Positions 31,765-42,780 of a stretch of 64,000 nucleotides of DNA are shown here, piece after piece. The notes under the pieces were generated by a model. That model was not told the DNA's origin, searched no databases, and saw nothing but the letters and a program-made list of their open reading frames with translations. The translations under genes and the position numbers were made by a program. Location of the stretch: the NCBI GenBank assembly GCA_037176705.1, contig CM073885.1:215772290-215836289 (forward strand), written 5' to 3'. This DNA comes from Molossus alvarezi (Eukaryota > Chordata > Mammalia > Chiroptera > Molossidae). Within the stretch, counting starts at the first letter, position 1, and each line of letters starts with the position of its first letter.

Positions 31765-32678
31765 TCATTGCCATTTTGTTTGTTTATACATTTTATCTTT
31801 TTCTTCAAAAAGACCCTTCATCATTTCATATAATAACGGTTTGGTGGTGATGAACTCCTTTAACTTTTTATTGTCTGGGAAAGTTTTTATATGTCCATCG
31901 ATTCCAAATGACAACTTTGCAGGATAGAGTAATTTTGGTTGTAGGTTCTTGGTTTTCACCACTCTGAATATTTCTTGCCACTCCCTTCTGGCCTGCAAAG
32001 TTTCGTTTGAGAAATCAGCTGACAGCCTAATGGGAACTCCCTTGTAGGTAACTAGCTGTCTTTCTCTTGCTGCTTTTAAGATTCTCTCTTTATCTTGAAC
32101 CTTTTGCATTTTGATAATGATGTGTCTTGGTGTGTGCCTCTTGGGGTTCATCTTGTTTGGGACTCTCTGTGCTTCCTGGACTTGTATGTCTGTTTCCTTC
32201 ACCAAGTTAGGAAAGTTTTCTGCCATTATTGTTTCAAACAGGTTTTCGATTTCTTGTTCTCGCTCTTCTCCTTCCGGTACCCCCAATATGCGAATGTTGG
32301 CATGCTTGAAGCTGTCCCAGAGGCTCCTTACACTATCCTCATTTTTTTGGATTCTTTTTTCTTTTTGCTGTTCTGATGGGGATTTTTTGCTTCCTTATAT
32401 TCCAAATCGATGGTTTGGTCTTTGGATTTACATACTCTATTATTGAAGCTGTGTAAATTATTCTTTATTTCAGTTAATGCCTCCTTCAATTCTAACTGTG
32501 TATCCATGATTTCTAACTGGTCCTTTTTTATGCTCTTGAGGCCCTCCCTAAGTTCACTGAGGTTCTCACTAAGTTCATTGAGCATTCTTATAAGCAGTAT
32601 TTTGAATTCAGTATGTGTTAGGTTGCTTATCTTCATTTCGCTTAGTTCTTTTCTTGGGGTTTTGTTCTGTTCTTTCAT
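31765..32678 (-). pseudogene. Half-L1 ORF1 (one-base frameshift)
   Basis: Encodes about 304 residues. The start at 32678 ('MKEQNKTPRKELSEMKISNL') opens a long heptad coiled coil (about residues 30-115). The second half carries the L1 ORF1p RNA-binding blocks: 'NIRILGVPEGEEREQEIENL', an RRM-type 'RHIIIKMQKVQDKERILKAA', then C-terminal-domain 'LSADFSNETLQARREWQEIF' and 'YPAKLSF'. The two halves are in different frames; a single-base loss in an A-rich run (about 32350-32365) breaks the frame. Length is normal for L1 ORF1p (about 300-340). The protein would bind RNA as a trimer. One indel only implies a fairly recent insertion. Confidence 0.9.
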
Positions 32679-32679
32679 T

Positions 32680-33558
32680 TGGGACCTGTTTCTTTGTCTC
32701 CCTCCCTGTGTTTGTTTCAGTGTATTACTTAATGAGAGGTATGGGGCTCGCTGAGACCAGATGCTGCTCGTTTGAAAGAATTTAGGAAAACCCTGAAGCA
32801 GGATCCAAGACCGGCCAATCCTATGGTTAAGCAAGTGGCAACAGCTTGGGTGGGCCTGAAAGTTGTGTGGGGCGGGGTGGGGCCTCAGGGAGTCAGCAGG
32901 GCGGGGCTACCAGTGTGAGCCAGGTTGTTGGAGTCCCAGATATGGAGACTGTCTGCTGCCCCCGGGAAGGGCTCACCAAAGGAACAAAGGCCTCTTACAG
33001 CACGTTTGTCCCCGAGGAAGCCCCCTCTCCAGCCCTCGCTCCAGTGCCAAACAGCTCAGTTCTTCCCTGTATGTCTCTGGTGCCCCTCGAGCTGCCTCCC
33101 CTCCGAGCTTAGAGGGAGAGAGTCCGATAAGTCCGTGCGCGGGCCCTTTAGGGAGCTGCCTGGGGCTCCAGCCGCGTCAGCTTCCCTGAGCCTCAGTTCC
33201 CGCTGGTTTTTCCAGCCAGAAGTTATGGGGATTCTCTTCCTGGCACTGGAACCCTGAGCAGGGCACCTGGTGTGGGACAGGGACCCCTCAGTCCTCAGGA
33301 AGGACCTTCCCAGCCACGGAAGCCTCCTGGTTTTTATCTGCCAAACGTGGGTGTGGGACCAGCCCATCGCGCCGCCACCCGTCCTACCAGTCTGGATGTA
33401 GCTGCTTTTTTAATTCCGTAGTTGTCGGACATCCATTCAGCTTGATTTCAGGCGGTTTTGAATGATGGTTGTTCTGTAGTTTAGTTGTAACTTTGATGTG
33501 GTTGTGGGAGGATGTGATACCGCATTTATCTACGCCGCCATCTTGACCGGAAGTCCCC
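32680..33558 (-). promoter_or_regulatory. Half-L1 5' UTR / internal promoter region
   Basis: GC-rich leader of about 880 bp between the element's 5' end and ORF1, as expected for an L1-type internal polymerase II promoter. CpG-containing, with G/C-rich boxes near 32865-32905. Open frames on the opposite strand (32846-33257) are shadows of this GC-rich DNA. Confidence 0.75.
33534..33545 (-). promoter_or_regulatory. YY1-type site at the half-L1 5' end
   Basis: CAAGATGGCGGC on the minus strand, about a dozen bases from the element's first base, fits the YY1 core (AAnATGGCGGC). L1 5' UTRs carry a YY1 site in the same place, where it fixes the transcription start. Confidence 0.75.
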
Positions 33559-33570
33559 AGCCACAGAAAT
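33559..33570. repeat. 12-bp target-site duplication, right copy
   Basis: Exact copy of 31328-31339. The host ORF2 sequence continues immediately after it. Confidence 0.93.
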
Positions 33571-34820
33571 CTTGATAAAGAAGAACAAAGTTGGAGGGAT
33601 CACATTACCAGATTTCAGGTTATACTACAAAGCCACTGTAATCAAAACAGCCTGGTACTGGCACAAGAACAGGCAGATAGATTGTAGAATAGAATAGAGA
33701 ACCCAGAAATGGACCCAAGACAATATGCTCAATTAATATTTGACAAAGGTGGCAAGAGCATACAGTGGAGTCAAGACAGCCTCTTTAATAAATTGTGAAG
33801 GGAAAATTGGAAAGCTACATGCAAAAAAATAAAACTAGACCATGAACTTACACCACACACAAGAATAAACTCAAAATGGATAAAAAACTTAAATGTAACT
33901 CATGAATCCATAAAAATCCCAGAAGAAAATGTAGGCATCAAAATTTCAGACATCATACGCAGCAGAATTTTCACTGATACATCACCTATGGCAACAAAAA
34001 CAAAGGAGAAAATGAACACATGGGACTACATCAAACTCAAAAGCTTCTGCACAGCAAAAGAAACAACCACCAAAATGGAAAGGCAACCCACTCTATGGGA
34101 CAGTATAATTGCCAACGATACATCAGATAAGGGGTTAATTTCCAAAATATATACAGTGCTCATACAACTCAACAAAAGGAACTCAAAGAACCCAATTAAA
34201 AAATGAGCAGAGGAACTAAATAGACACCTCTCCAATCAGGACATACAAATGGCCAAGAGACATATGAAGAAATGCTCAACATCACTAATCATCAGAGAGA
34301 TGCAAATTAAAACAACAATGAGGTATCACCTCACACCTGTCAGAATGGCCGCCATCAACAAATCATCTAACAACAAGTGTTGTCGAGGGTGTGGAGAAAA
34401 GGGGACTCTAGAACACTGCTGGTGGGAATGCAGACTGGTGCAGCCACTAGGGAAAACAATATGGTCTTACCTCAAAAAATTAAAAATTGAACTGCTGTTT
34501 GACCCAGTGATCCAACTTCTAGTAATATACCCTAAGAAACCTGAAACACCAATCAGGAAGAATATATGTACCCCATGTTTGTAGCAGCACTATTTACAAT
34601 AGCTAAGATCTGGAAACAGCCCAAATGTCCATCAGTAGACGAATGGATAAAAAAGCAGTGTTATATATACACAATGGAGTACTATGCAACTGTAAGAAAG
34701 AAAGATCTCTTATCCTTTGAGATGACATGGAGGGACCTGGAAAGTATTATCCTAAGCAAAACAAGCCAAACAGAGAAAGACAAGTATCATATGATCTCAC
34801 TTATTTGTGGAATATCATGA
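33571..34820 (+). pseudogene. L1 ORF2 pseudogene, C-terminal part
   Basis: Continuation of the ORF2 reading broken at 31327. Recognisable blocks are '[20 protein letters not shown]', 'YIKLKSFCTAKETTTKMERQ', 'ANDTSDKGLISKIYTVLIQL', then the C-terminal segment with '[20 protein letters not shown]' (cysteine-rich domain) and 'PKCPSVDEWIKKQCYIYTME', and the end 'KDKYHMISLICGIS' before a stop at 34818. At least three frames are needed (33988-34206, 34249-34584, 34566-34820) with stops between, so it is not functional. Confidence 0.92.
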
Positions 34821-35030
34821 ACATAACAGTCTGAAGAATGGGGTTGTTCCTCAGTGGGGTATAGACTGACAATCCCCAGAAGAGGGTGGGGGATAAACCA
34901 CAGAACTTATATGCATGTGTGTATAAGAAATGGACATGGAAAACAAAGCTGGGGACAGGGCGGGGTGGGAGGGGGAGTGGGGGGAAAGGAAAAACATCTG
35001 TAAAAAAATTAATTAGTCAATTTAAAAAAG
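34821..35030 (+). mobile_element. L1 3' UTR and tail
   Basis: Directly follows the ORF2 stop: 'gtatagactgacaatcccca', 'ggataaaccacagaacttat', the G-rich block (34960-34985), 'aaaaacatctgta' and an A-rich end. It is the reference for recognising the shorter L1 tails at 1.8, 2.2, 25.1 and (reversed) 63.4 kb. Confidence 0.9.
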
Positions 35031-35031
35031 A

Positions 35032-35034
<3 letters not shown>

Positions 35035-35067
<33 letters not shown>
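35035..35067 (+). repeat. (TA)n microsatellite
   Basis: Sixteen TA units at the end of the L1 tail, a common place for microsatellites to grow from an A/T-rich tail. Confidence 0.9.
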
Positions 35068-35069
<2 letters not shown>

Positions 35070-36474
35070 TTAAATTGTGTGTGTTAGTACTGGCTGATAT
35101 GCGCATTATAAAAGTTTTCCTTGCCCACTCAAGTTAAGCATATTGGCATGTACTGAGTGAGAAGGGCATTGTTATTTCAGTTCTTAAGTATTTGTGATTG
35201 TTAGTGAAAAAGAAAACCTTGTTGTAATGTAGTATGTCCACATATATCTGGATACCCACAGATGTCTCAATACCCCATATGCACTGAACACCTATTTTGT
35301 GCCTTTGAACAAAGCAAGTCTCCACCAAATGAGCCTCTGTTCCTGAGAGAGCCCAGCTACCCTGGGATGTGGCTCAAATCGGTGCCATTTTCCTAGGACA
35401 CATGGAAGTCCAGGAGCATGTGGTGCTGGTGAGGGAAGTACACGTGTACCTGCTGGCCAGGAAGAGTGGGGGCTAAGAGGGAGAAGTGTAGACTGAGGGT
35501 GTAGGGAGCGAGAGGGCTGCTGTTTGTCATGGGGATGTCTTCTGAGAAGGGAATCAATGGAGGGGGCACCTGACTGCAGGGAGGCCACTCCTCCTGTGGA
35601 GGTTGGAAGAAGGGCATTCTCGGTTTTCTTTCTGGGTTCCATCCTTGGGTCCCTGGCTGCAGATGAGCACAGCTCTGCTCATCTGGCCTGGGAACGATCT
35701 GCTGGGGGCCTGCTGGCTCCAGGGAACAGGAGGCCCATCCTCAGCAGCTGTGAGCTGCCACATAAATAAAGCACCAGCGCTTTGTTCCGCTCGGTCTGCT
35801 CGCTGTCAGTCCTGACAAGGCAGCGCCCTTTGTGCTCACGATAATGGATGTCCCTTCTGAGGCGCCATCAGGTTCTGAAACACGGACTACGGGGTGGTAA
35901 GCCCAGCTCGTCTCTCCCCACCTCTCCCTCCACAAGTCTGGGAACTCAGATGCTTATAAAGACTTTTAGGAATGTGGATTGTTACAGTCTTGTATAAAAT
36001 GGATGTCCAAGCTATTCAAACGGTTTACTCACCAGCTGGCCAGACCTTGCCCTGTAGTGACCAAGTACTTTAGAAAGTGGACCTAGATAAGAAGGACATT
36101 GCTTGTGAGACGAGGCCGGGGTAGAAAGTGGGAACTTTTTGCAAGGACAGTTGGGAGTCTTTGTAGTCTCTTCCCTCTATGTTCCTACTGAACATTTCTT
36201 AAATGATAGAAATAGCACATTTGTTAATAAGCCCAACAATACAATGGTATAAAAAAATAATAATCTCTAACCCATTCCTCTAATAACTTGTGTGGTAGAA
36301 TAGTGCGGAGTCTAGTGGGCACCTGGGCTCCCTCCGAGCGGCTTTGGCATGACCGTCTCGGCAGTGGTACCTGCTCAGTGACAGGTATGGGGCTTAAGAT
36401 GCAGGGTCTCACGCTGTCAGTTCTCTTCCCAATTAGGATAGAAGCCCTTTGAGGACAGTGGTTGTACCTCACGT
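35068..36474. other. Unique sequence, nothing recognised
   Basis: About 1.4 kb. Overlapping open frames on both strands at 35292-35935 (up to 116 codons) have no recognisable domain. An AT-rich stretch near 36200-36270 may be L1 debris. Confidence 0.45.
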
Positions 36475-36650
36475 GACCTTTCACAACTTCATCTGTTTTG
36501 GCCTCAGTTTCCTTATCTGTAAAATGGGAGTGTTAACAGTCTTATACCGACCTTACAAGGTTGCTGTATTAAATGAGTAGCACATACTGTACTTAAAATA
36601 ATACCTGGTAAAAAGTAAGCACTCTGTTCATAGTAGCTATTATTAGCATA
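36475..36650 (+). repeat. MIR SINE 3' part
   Basis: 'ggcctcagtttccttatctg', 'taaaatgggagtgttaacag', 'aaggttgctgtattaaatga' and 'gtaagcactctgttcatagt' are in plus-strand MIR order. Confidence 0.9.
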
Positions 36651-36689
36651 GCTATTACATGTCATTTTTTCTTTGTTTTCTCTTAAATC

Positions 36690-37200
36690 ATCATAAAAAA
36701 CTTGGAAACTTTTGTGTGTTTTTTTCTCACTTAACCTATCACAAGTATCTTTTTAGGTCCAAATCCAAACATATGTAAATATTATCATTAGTTTTTAACA
36801 GCTGCATACAACTACTTAATATGGATAGTCATTGATCTGTTTAGACATTTTTAGTAGGTGTTTGCTTGTTTCTAAGTTTTTAACTCTTATGAACAATGTA
36901 GCAATAAAGATTATAGTACACAAATCCTTTTGTACTGTTGCTGTTGTTTCTAAAACATTTTTAAAACTGGGATCGCTGGATCAAAAGTCACGAGATTTTG
37001 AAGTGGTAATAGATGGCCCAAAATATCACAGCAATTTGCACTCCAACCAGAAATATACCAGTGCTCATTCCCCCATGTGCTTACCAGCAGTGGATGCTAT
37101 CCATCTTTAATTTTTCCCTAGTCCAGCGGGCGAAAAATAGAATCTCATTGTCCTTTCAAATGACATTTCTCTGACTACCAGTGAGCTTCAGAACACTGAG
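36690..37200 (-). repeat. Old L1 (L1M-type), antisense
   Basis: Antisense L1 ORF2-end/3'-UTR blocks: 'ttatgaacaatgtagcaata', 'ctgggatcgctggatcaaaa', 'aatttgcactccaaccagaa', 'cccatgtgcttaccagcagt', 'agaatctcattgtcctttca' and 'catttctctgactaccagtg'. A diverged, ancient copy. Confidence 0.8.
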
Positions 37201-37639
37201 GGGTTCTAAGCTGGCACAGCCTAGTAAGAGTCCTTGTTGGAAAGAGCGTGGCCACGGCCATGTGGAGGACTGAATAGGATGGGCGTGGGGAGGGCTGATC
37301 TGGAACCAGAGGGTGGTTAGCAGGCTGTTTCTGTTCTCCTACCTTTACCCGTTATTTCACAATAACCTCTACTCCCAAATGTCAACCTTGAACGCCTGAT
37401 CATTGTACTAGGTTCTAGGATCATGTTTCTTTGTCTGTATTACACATGTAGAGGCAGCTGTCTCCAAATGTCCAGAATAAATCCCTCTCTTCTCTTTCCC
37501 CTCTCCCCAACCTATCCTTTCTCTTATTTCCTTGACTTAGTTAATGGCCTCACTGTCTTCCTAACTAAATCTAGCATTAGGGTTAAATCTAGGATTTGTA
37601 GTTTTGCCTAAACTACAAAATTTGGAGCCACTTTTCGGT
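37201..37639. other. Unique sequence, nothing recognised
   Basis: No repeat recognised. Confidence 0.5.
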
Positions 37640-38110
37640 CCCTCTCCTGTCCCTCCTACAGCCAATCCATCCCTGCGTCCTGTGATTTTACCTCTGCCTG
37701 ACCTTTTGAGTCCTCCCTCCCTCGAATCCCCCCAGGGGCTGCCAATTGACCACACCTCCATCATCTTTTCCTTGCTCACTGTATACCTTCTTGAGTTCCC
37801 AGCCTGATCATGTTTCTTCATTCTCTTCTCTCTGCTTGGCATTTTCTGTCACTGGCTCCCAAACAGTGACGTGGAACTTCTTCCTAAGCTCAGCTGGATT
37901 GTTCCTTTTCCTGGGAAGTCCCTGGTATTCACACTCTGCTCCAGGCAGAACCCCCAGTGCCACTGTGTGCTTCCATGTGTCTCTACATGCTCAGGTTGCC
38001 ACACTTCCCCTGTATCATCTCCACTCGAATGCACAGCGCTCTCTTCCTCCCCCAGCTAGCTGTGACCTTGAGGACTCCGGCCGTGACTTCCTCACTGTAG
38101 TTTGTTGAAG
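37640..38110 (+). repeat. Possible L2-like LINE fragment
   Basis: Pyrimidine-rich text with the rhythm of the L2 3' part ('ccctcctacagccaatccat', 'tgcttggcattttctgtcac', 'ctcaggttgccacacttccc'), but identity is too low for certainty. Open frames in it (37561-38108) show no domain. Confidence 0.35.
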
Positions 38111-38189
38111 CAAGGAAGGCACACAGGTTTAAACTTCTGCTGTGAGGAATGACGTTGTTATTAAAAATACCTTATCTTCAATATCTTTT

Positions 38190-38310
38190 AAAATTGTAAA
38201 ACAGCACTTATTCCTTGTAGGAAATTTGGGGGGGAAATGAAAAGTAGAAGTAATGTCATCCATTTTCCATTTATAATTTTATTTTGCCTTTCCCCATCTT
38301 AGTTTAATGA
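38190..38310 (-). repeat. L1M 3'-UTR scrap, antisense
   Basis: 'cttattccttgtaggaaatt' followed by 'gaaaagtagaagtaatgtca' and 'tccattttccatttataatt' resembles the antisense L1M 3' UTR (…attgtagaaaatttggaaaatacagaaaag…). Short. Confidence 0.5.
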
Positions 38311-38616
38311 CTACATAATAAATTATAGCGGGTGAGTATCCCCCGCCTCCACCGCCATGTCCCCATTCCAGAGCCTGGGGACCGAGTGCAAAGCCTGCTG
38401 TGATACCGGTCAGCACTGGAACGAGAAGGGCAGTTCTTTAATGCACTGGCTGCAACGTATGTTAGCAGCAGGCTGTCCTGCACAGCACTGCAATAGAGGA
38501 GATATTTCCCAGAGCGGTGCCATGGCTCTGAGCGACGTTCTTGTAGGGACTGAGCCAGGAATGAATGGACTGGATGATGGGGCTCATCTTGAATCCCCAC
38601 CACTCTATGTGTACTT

Positions 38617-38825
38617 AAAAAAAAATGTTTTTTTATAGATTTTGAGAGAGAGGAAGGGAGAGAGATAGAAACATTGATGTGAGAGAGACACATCGATCAG
38701 CTGCCTCCTGCATGCCCCCAACTGGGGATTGAGCCCCCAGTGGGCCTGTGCCCTGACCGGGAATCAAACTGGGACCTCTCAGTCCATGGGATGATGCTCA
38801 GTCCACTGCGCCACACTGGCCGGGC
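38617..38825 (-). mobile_element. Ves SINE, short subfamily (minus strand)
   Basis: Reverse-complement Ves: a T-rich start with 'atagattttgagagagagga', (GA)n, 'gatcagctgcctcctgcatg', 'caactggggattgagccc', 'gggaatcaaactgggacc' (box B complement) and 'ccactgcgccacactggcc'. Same subfamily as 17.56 kb. Target duplication unclear (possibly TGTACTT / TGCATACTT). Confidence 0.92.
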
Positions 38826-39164
38826 CTCAGTGCATACTTTATCACTCATCATCATGTTTTTATTTTTTCCTTAGCAGTAGAGTTTCTCTGGTGAAATTCT
38901 GCTTCTCTCCCTCACTCATTTTCAGTGAGCAAAACAATGAGCAAACCGTAGTTGCTGTCCACTTTATAATAGGGATTGGAAAAAGGCAAGAGAGGTGGGA
39001 CAGATCTCATCCCACCAGATCTTTATGTCATTAGACTCAGAAACAACCAAATAAAGCCATTGAACTTCCTCTGGTACATCTGCTTTGTAACTGACTCTTC
39101 ACCTTCTCTCTTCCATGTTGAGAGGCGTGGTTGCAATTTCCCTTTATTCAATATAGTATCATAA
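38826..39164. other. Unique sequence, nothing recognised
   Basis: No repeat or gene recognised. Confidence 0.5.
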
Positions 39165-39500
39165 TTTACACACTCAATCCCATGATATTGGACATTTAAA
39201 TGTTTTCTTTGTTTAACCATTATAGTAATTATAATTATTAAATATTTGGGGCAGTAAATGTTTTGTGTATTTAACTTGATATCCTTAAGCCAGTTTTAGA
39301 TATAGGGTTACTGAATCGAAGGATAAGAACAGTTTGAGGTTCTTGATACATTTTGTATACTTTTTTTTCCAAAAGAGTTTTTCAAATTTACACTTTTTCC
39401 TATAATGTATGAAAGTGGCATTTTAATCATATTGTTTCCAAGAGTGAATGTTGGCGATTAAAAAATAAACTTCTGCTAATTTGCTAGGTGATGGGCTGTT
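39165..39500 (-). repeat. Old L1 (L1M-type), antisense
   Basis: 'caatcccatgatattggaca', 'atatagggttactgaatcga', 'gaggttcttgatacattttg' and 'tccaaaagagtttttcaaat' are antisense L1 blocks near the ORF2 end. Confidence 0.7.
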
Positions 39501-40664
39501 ACAGAATTTTTACAGATTATGTCCTCACCTCTTCAGGAAATCTTTAGACTGACCAGGACTGTTTATCTGGGTTAAAGGTCTGTTATAGATGACTTTAAAT
39601 GTTCTGATAGCCCCATAATTCTGGGCAACCCCAAGCATTGCTCCCATTTACAAGGTGTACTGGTGTGCTTCAAAAACAGCTGGTTATACATAACAGGGGC
39701 TGTGCCATCTTTGTGTAGGAGGAATGACTCCTTGTAAGGAGATGGCAGCCAGGGGCCCCAGGGAGAAAGGAAAAGAAAGAAGATGTTTGATTAGGCGTAA
39801 GTTGGGTAATCTAGAAATGAGCTCACTAACATTTGCCAACCATAAATTACAGTTTTAAGACCAAAATTACAGTTTTAAGACATTAGACAATGTAACTAGG
39901 GACTTGCTTTCTTTTGCAGTTGAAAACAAATTGCACACATATTCCTCTAGGTATAGGCAGGGGAGGGGAAAGAAGGGAGAGACAAGAAAATCCTTGGAGC
40001 CTTGACTCCCCTTAAATGAGGTCCCTGAGCACTCATTGGGACTCACTGAGAGTCCCTGTTTTTTATGATATTTGGTTGCCTCTCTCTAGCTGTATGCTTT
40101 TCCTGAGCGCATAAAATATAAAGTGCAAGGTTTGGATTTCAAATTGCCACTTGGGATCATAATTTCAAAGTCCCCCCCAGAATGGGAAGTGGCCATTTGT
40201 GGCAAATGCTTCTTAAAATTTTTCTAGCCCTTCACTGAAACTTTCTCCCTAATCACCATGTGTAGTTGTTGCTGTTCCGTAGAAGGAAAGTTGTATGGTG
40301 AGATGAGAGTCTGCTGCTCTCCCTTACTCATTTTTAATGCCCGACTAGAGCATTCAACAGATGTGGATCATTGTCTACTTCGTGCTGGGCCTTGGAAAGG
40401 ACCTGGAGGTCTGGCCAGGTCCCACCCTGCCGGATCCTCTGTTTAAGAAAAAAATTCAAGGTGATTAGTAACTAAGTGAAGTTCTGCTTTCCAGTAGATT
40501 ACAGTCAAGTTTGGTAGAGACCCATGGGCCGTAGTCGTGGAATTGTTCGGGTGAGTAATGACCGGGTGCCGAATGCTGGGGTACAAGTGTGAGTGCAGGC
40601 CAAGATGAACGATACTGGAACTTTGCTAGAGCCTCACAATTTAGAAAGAACTTGTAAAGAAGTT
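39501..40664. other. Unique sequence with a 20-bp tandem duplication
   Basis: The only structure seen is the 18-base string AAATTACAGTTTTAAGAC at 39844-39861 and again at 39864-39881 (period 20). Confidence 0.5.
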
Positions 40665-40790
40665 ATTCTTATTTGAGCTTCCCCGAAACAAAGTCTCACA
40701 AAGTCACCATTTTACAACGGAAGTCACTGAGGCTCAGAGATATTAAATAAACAGCCTGTCGAGCAGAACTCCGTGAGTCAGGACACAGAC
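40665..40790 (-). repeat. MIR SINE fragment
   Basis: 'cattttacaacggaagtcac', 'tgaggctcagagatattaaa' and 'gagtcaggacacagacagga' are reverse-complement MIR blocks. Confidence 0.6.
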
Positions 40791-41800
40791 AGGAATAACC
40801 CTCCCAGTTCATGACTCAGTGAGGGGACCGGCCTGTCTGGGCCAAAGGGCTTGACAAAGTGATCTCCTGGGAATATGATTTCAGAGGTAGGGTGGAGCCT
40901 TTGGGACGAAATTCGATGTCTTTGATTTGGGGGGGGAAAGTTTTAGCAGGAATCTGATATATTAAAAGTGATGCTTGGCGTAGGTATACAGGTTGAATTC
41001 GGATGGGGAGAAGTTGGTTTATAGAGGTTGGCTAAGTAATGTTGTAATAGCCAAGGTATGCTACACTCACATTAATTTTGGATGGGAAGGTGGTATAGGA
41101 TGGATAGGAGACCCATGAAGGACATATCCAAAGAAACACATGGAAGTCAGTCATAGTAATGAAACGGACATGGTTGATGACCATGGTTGATGATTTGGTA
41201 TTGAGGCGGGGACAAGAACGGCAGCTCAATGAGCCCAGACCTGGCTCCCTGAATTCTCAGGCAGTCAGACAAGTCTCTGAAAGTATTTCCATTGTTGGAG
41301 GGACACAGGGTTGAAGGGGAGTTACACAACTTGAGTTCTCTGGCTTGTTTATAATCAGCAAATTAATTCAATGAGGAAGCCATCCAGTAAGAGATAGGGA
41401 GAACTAAGTTTTTGTCAAAATGTTTCCAGTGTTGATGAGTGGGATTCTCTGCTACAAAAACAGCAACACTAAACCACTTTATCCAGTTTTCTGCCTTGTT
41501 TGGGGATGGTGTTACTTCAAGCTACAGCATGGGATGGGTAGAGACTAGAGTTCTTTAATAACAAGATTTCCATTTGTGAAGTTTTCAATCTCCTTGCAGA
41601 AAAATAGATATAGTAATTATAATAATTTGTATTTCTCTGGCTTCCCTGACCATCACAGCCTCTGAATGTACCTCTAAAACACATTATTGCTCTTTTAGCA
41701 ATGTGGGCATTGCTAAACAAAGTCAGTGATAACAATCGTCTTTGAATACAAGGGTGTCCTAAGCAGATTTCAATATAATTAGTAGCTCATGGAATAATTA
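40791..41800. other. Unique sequence, nothing recognised
   Basis: No repeat or gene recognised. A short TCATGGTTGA-type duplication occurs near 41172-41193. Confidence 0.45.
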
Positions 41801-41886
41801 TACAGGATGGGGCAAAGGTAGGTTTATTAATTACTATATCATTTTCCATACAAACAACTGTAAACCTACACTTGCCTCACTCTATA
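41801..41886. mobile_element. Mariner-type MITE (82 bp) with TA duplication
   Basis: Terminal inverted repeats of about 26 bp: the left reads CAGGATGGGGCAAAGGTAGG from 41803, and the right, on the opposite strand from 41884, reads TAGAGTGAGGCAAGTGTAGG. They match at about 15 of 20 positions and continue into TTTA. TA dinucleotides flank both ends (41801-41802, 41885-41886). The internal part is only about 30 bp, so this is an internally deleted, nonautonomous Tc1/mariner derivative comparable in size to MADE1. Confidence 0.82.
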
Positions 41887-42659
41887 TTCTCACGTTTCGG
41901 AGTTTTCCTTATTTCAATGATAAAGAATATTTTATAAGAGAAAAATTATATAACTAGATTTCACAGTTTTTGGTGAGTAGTGGAGAGGAGGCTAGGTTAG
42001 GCATCTTTCATGCACACAGAAGAATCAGAATTGTTAAATGGCCTTTTCATTTACCTGAGTCTCTGCACAAGTGAGCAACAAAGCAAAATGTTAATAGGAG
42101 TTTTCAGTCCTTTTGTTCCCAGTCTTTTTTGGGTATGAGACCTTGAGCCTGTAGCAGCAATCAGGGCCTTCCAGATGCAGACTCTTAGATCTGAAATGAA
42201 GAAAAGGGGTGTGAGCGCTGACCTTCCGGTGCTGGAGGCAGAAGAGAAGCTGAGAGTACTTCCTTTCTCCTTGTCCCCCACACACTGCTCCTCCCCCACC
42301 CACTGAGCGCCGCCTGCCTTCTCCTACCTTTGCCAGGTTATCTATGTGCACTTTCTACTATGGAAACAGTCATACCTTGCATCCTAAAAATGCATTCCAC
42401 ATTTTTTACAGCAGGTTGGCAAGCATTTTCTGAAAACCTCCTACATACCCTGTGCTAGTTCTTGTGCAAAAAAAATGTTCCCCCACATTGACTGAGTCTT
42501 CCTCTTTGTCCCTGTGGTGACTTTGATAGAAAGCTAAGTAGCACTCCCAGGAGGATGCCATTGGGTTTGGGATTTGGACAATGCTGGGGCAAGTGTTCCC
42601 TAGTGAACTAGTGTCATTTGCTACTGAGGGTTTCTCAGCTGGAATTTTCCCAGCCTGCT
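41887..42659. other. Mostly unique sequence
   Basis: A short L2-like piece ('ttttctgaaaacctcctaca', about 42425-42450) is the only hint of a repeat. Open frames at 42051-42351 lack domains. Confidence 0.45.
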
Positions 42660-42780
42660 GTGAGGCTTTGTCCTAGTTGTTTGACTTTGGTCAAATCCTT
42701 TGGTTTCTCTACACCTCAGTTTTCTCCTCTGTGAAATAAATGGTGGGGCTAGAGGCTGCTTGAAATCCATGCCCTTCCTC
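42660..42780 (+). repeat. MIR SINE central part
   Basis: 'gttgtttgactttggtcaaa', 'tcctttggtttctctacacc' and 'tcagttttctcctctgtgaa' are plus-strand MIR core blocks. Confidence 0.75.

Larger units (their letters stand above)
31340..33558 (-). mobile_element. Full-length half-L1 (HAL1-like) retroposon
   Basis: A complete minus-strand element of about 2.2 kb: an L1-type start with CAAGATGGCGGC at its 5' end, a GC-rich 5' UTR (about 33558-32680), a nearly intact ORF1 (32678-31765), then directly a G-rich L1 3' UTR with AATAAA (31419-31424) and an A-rich tail. No ORF2 is present: only about 345 bp lie between the ORF1 stop and the AATAAA. This ORF1-only layout is that of HAL1 elements, which depend on L1 machinery. 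Perfect 12-bp duplications flank it, and the interrupted ORF2 resumes cleanly, so the element is a single intact insertion younger than the host L1. An extra about 37 bp sits beyond its A-rich tail (separate entry). Confidence 0.92.

Noticed and set aside
32846..33257. Overlapping plus-strand open frames of 88-110 codons
   Set aside because: They are opposite-strand readings of the half-L1 GC-rich 5' UTR.
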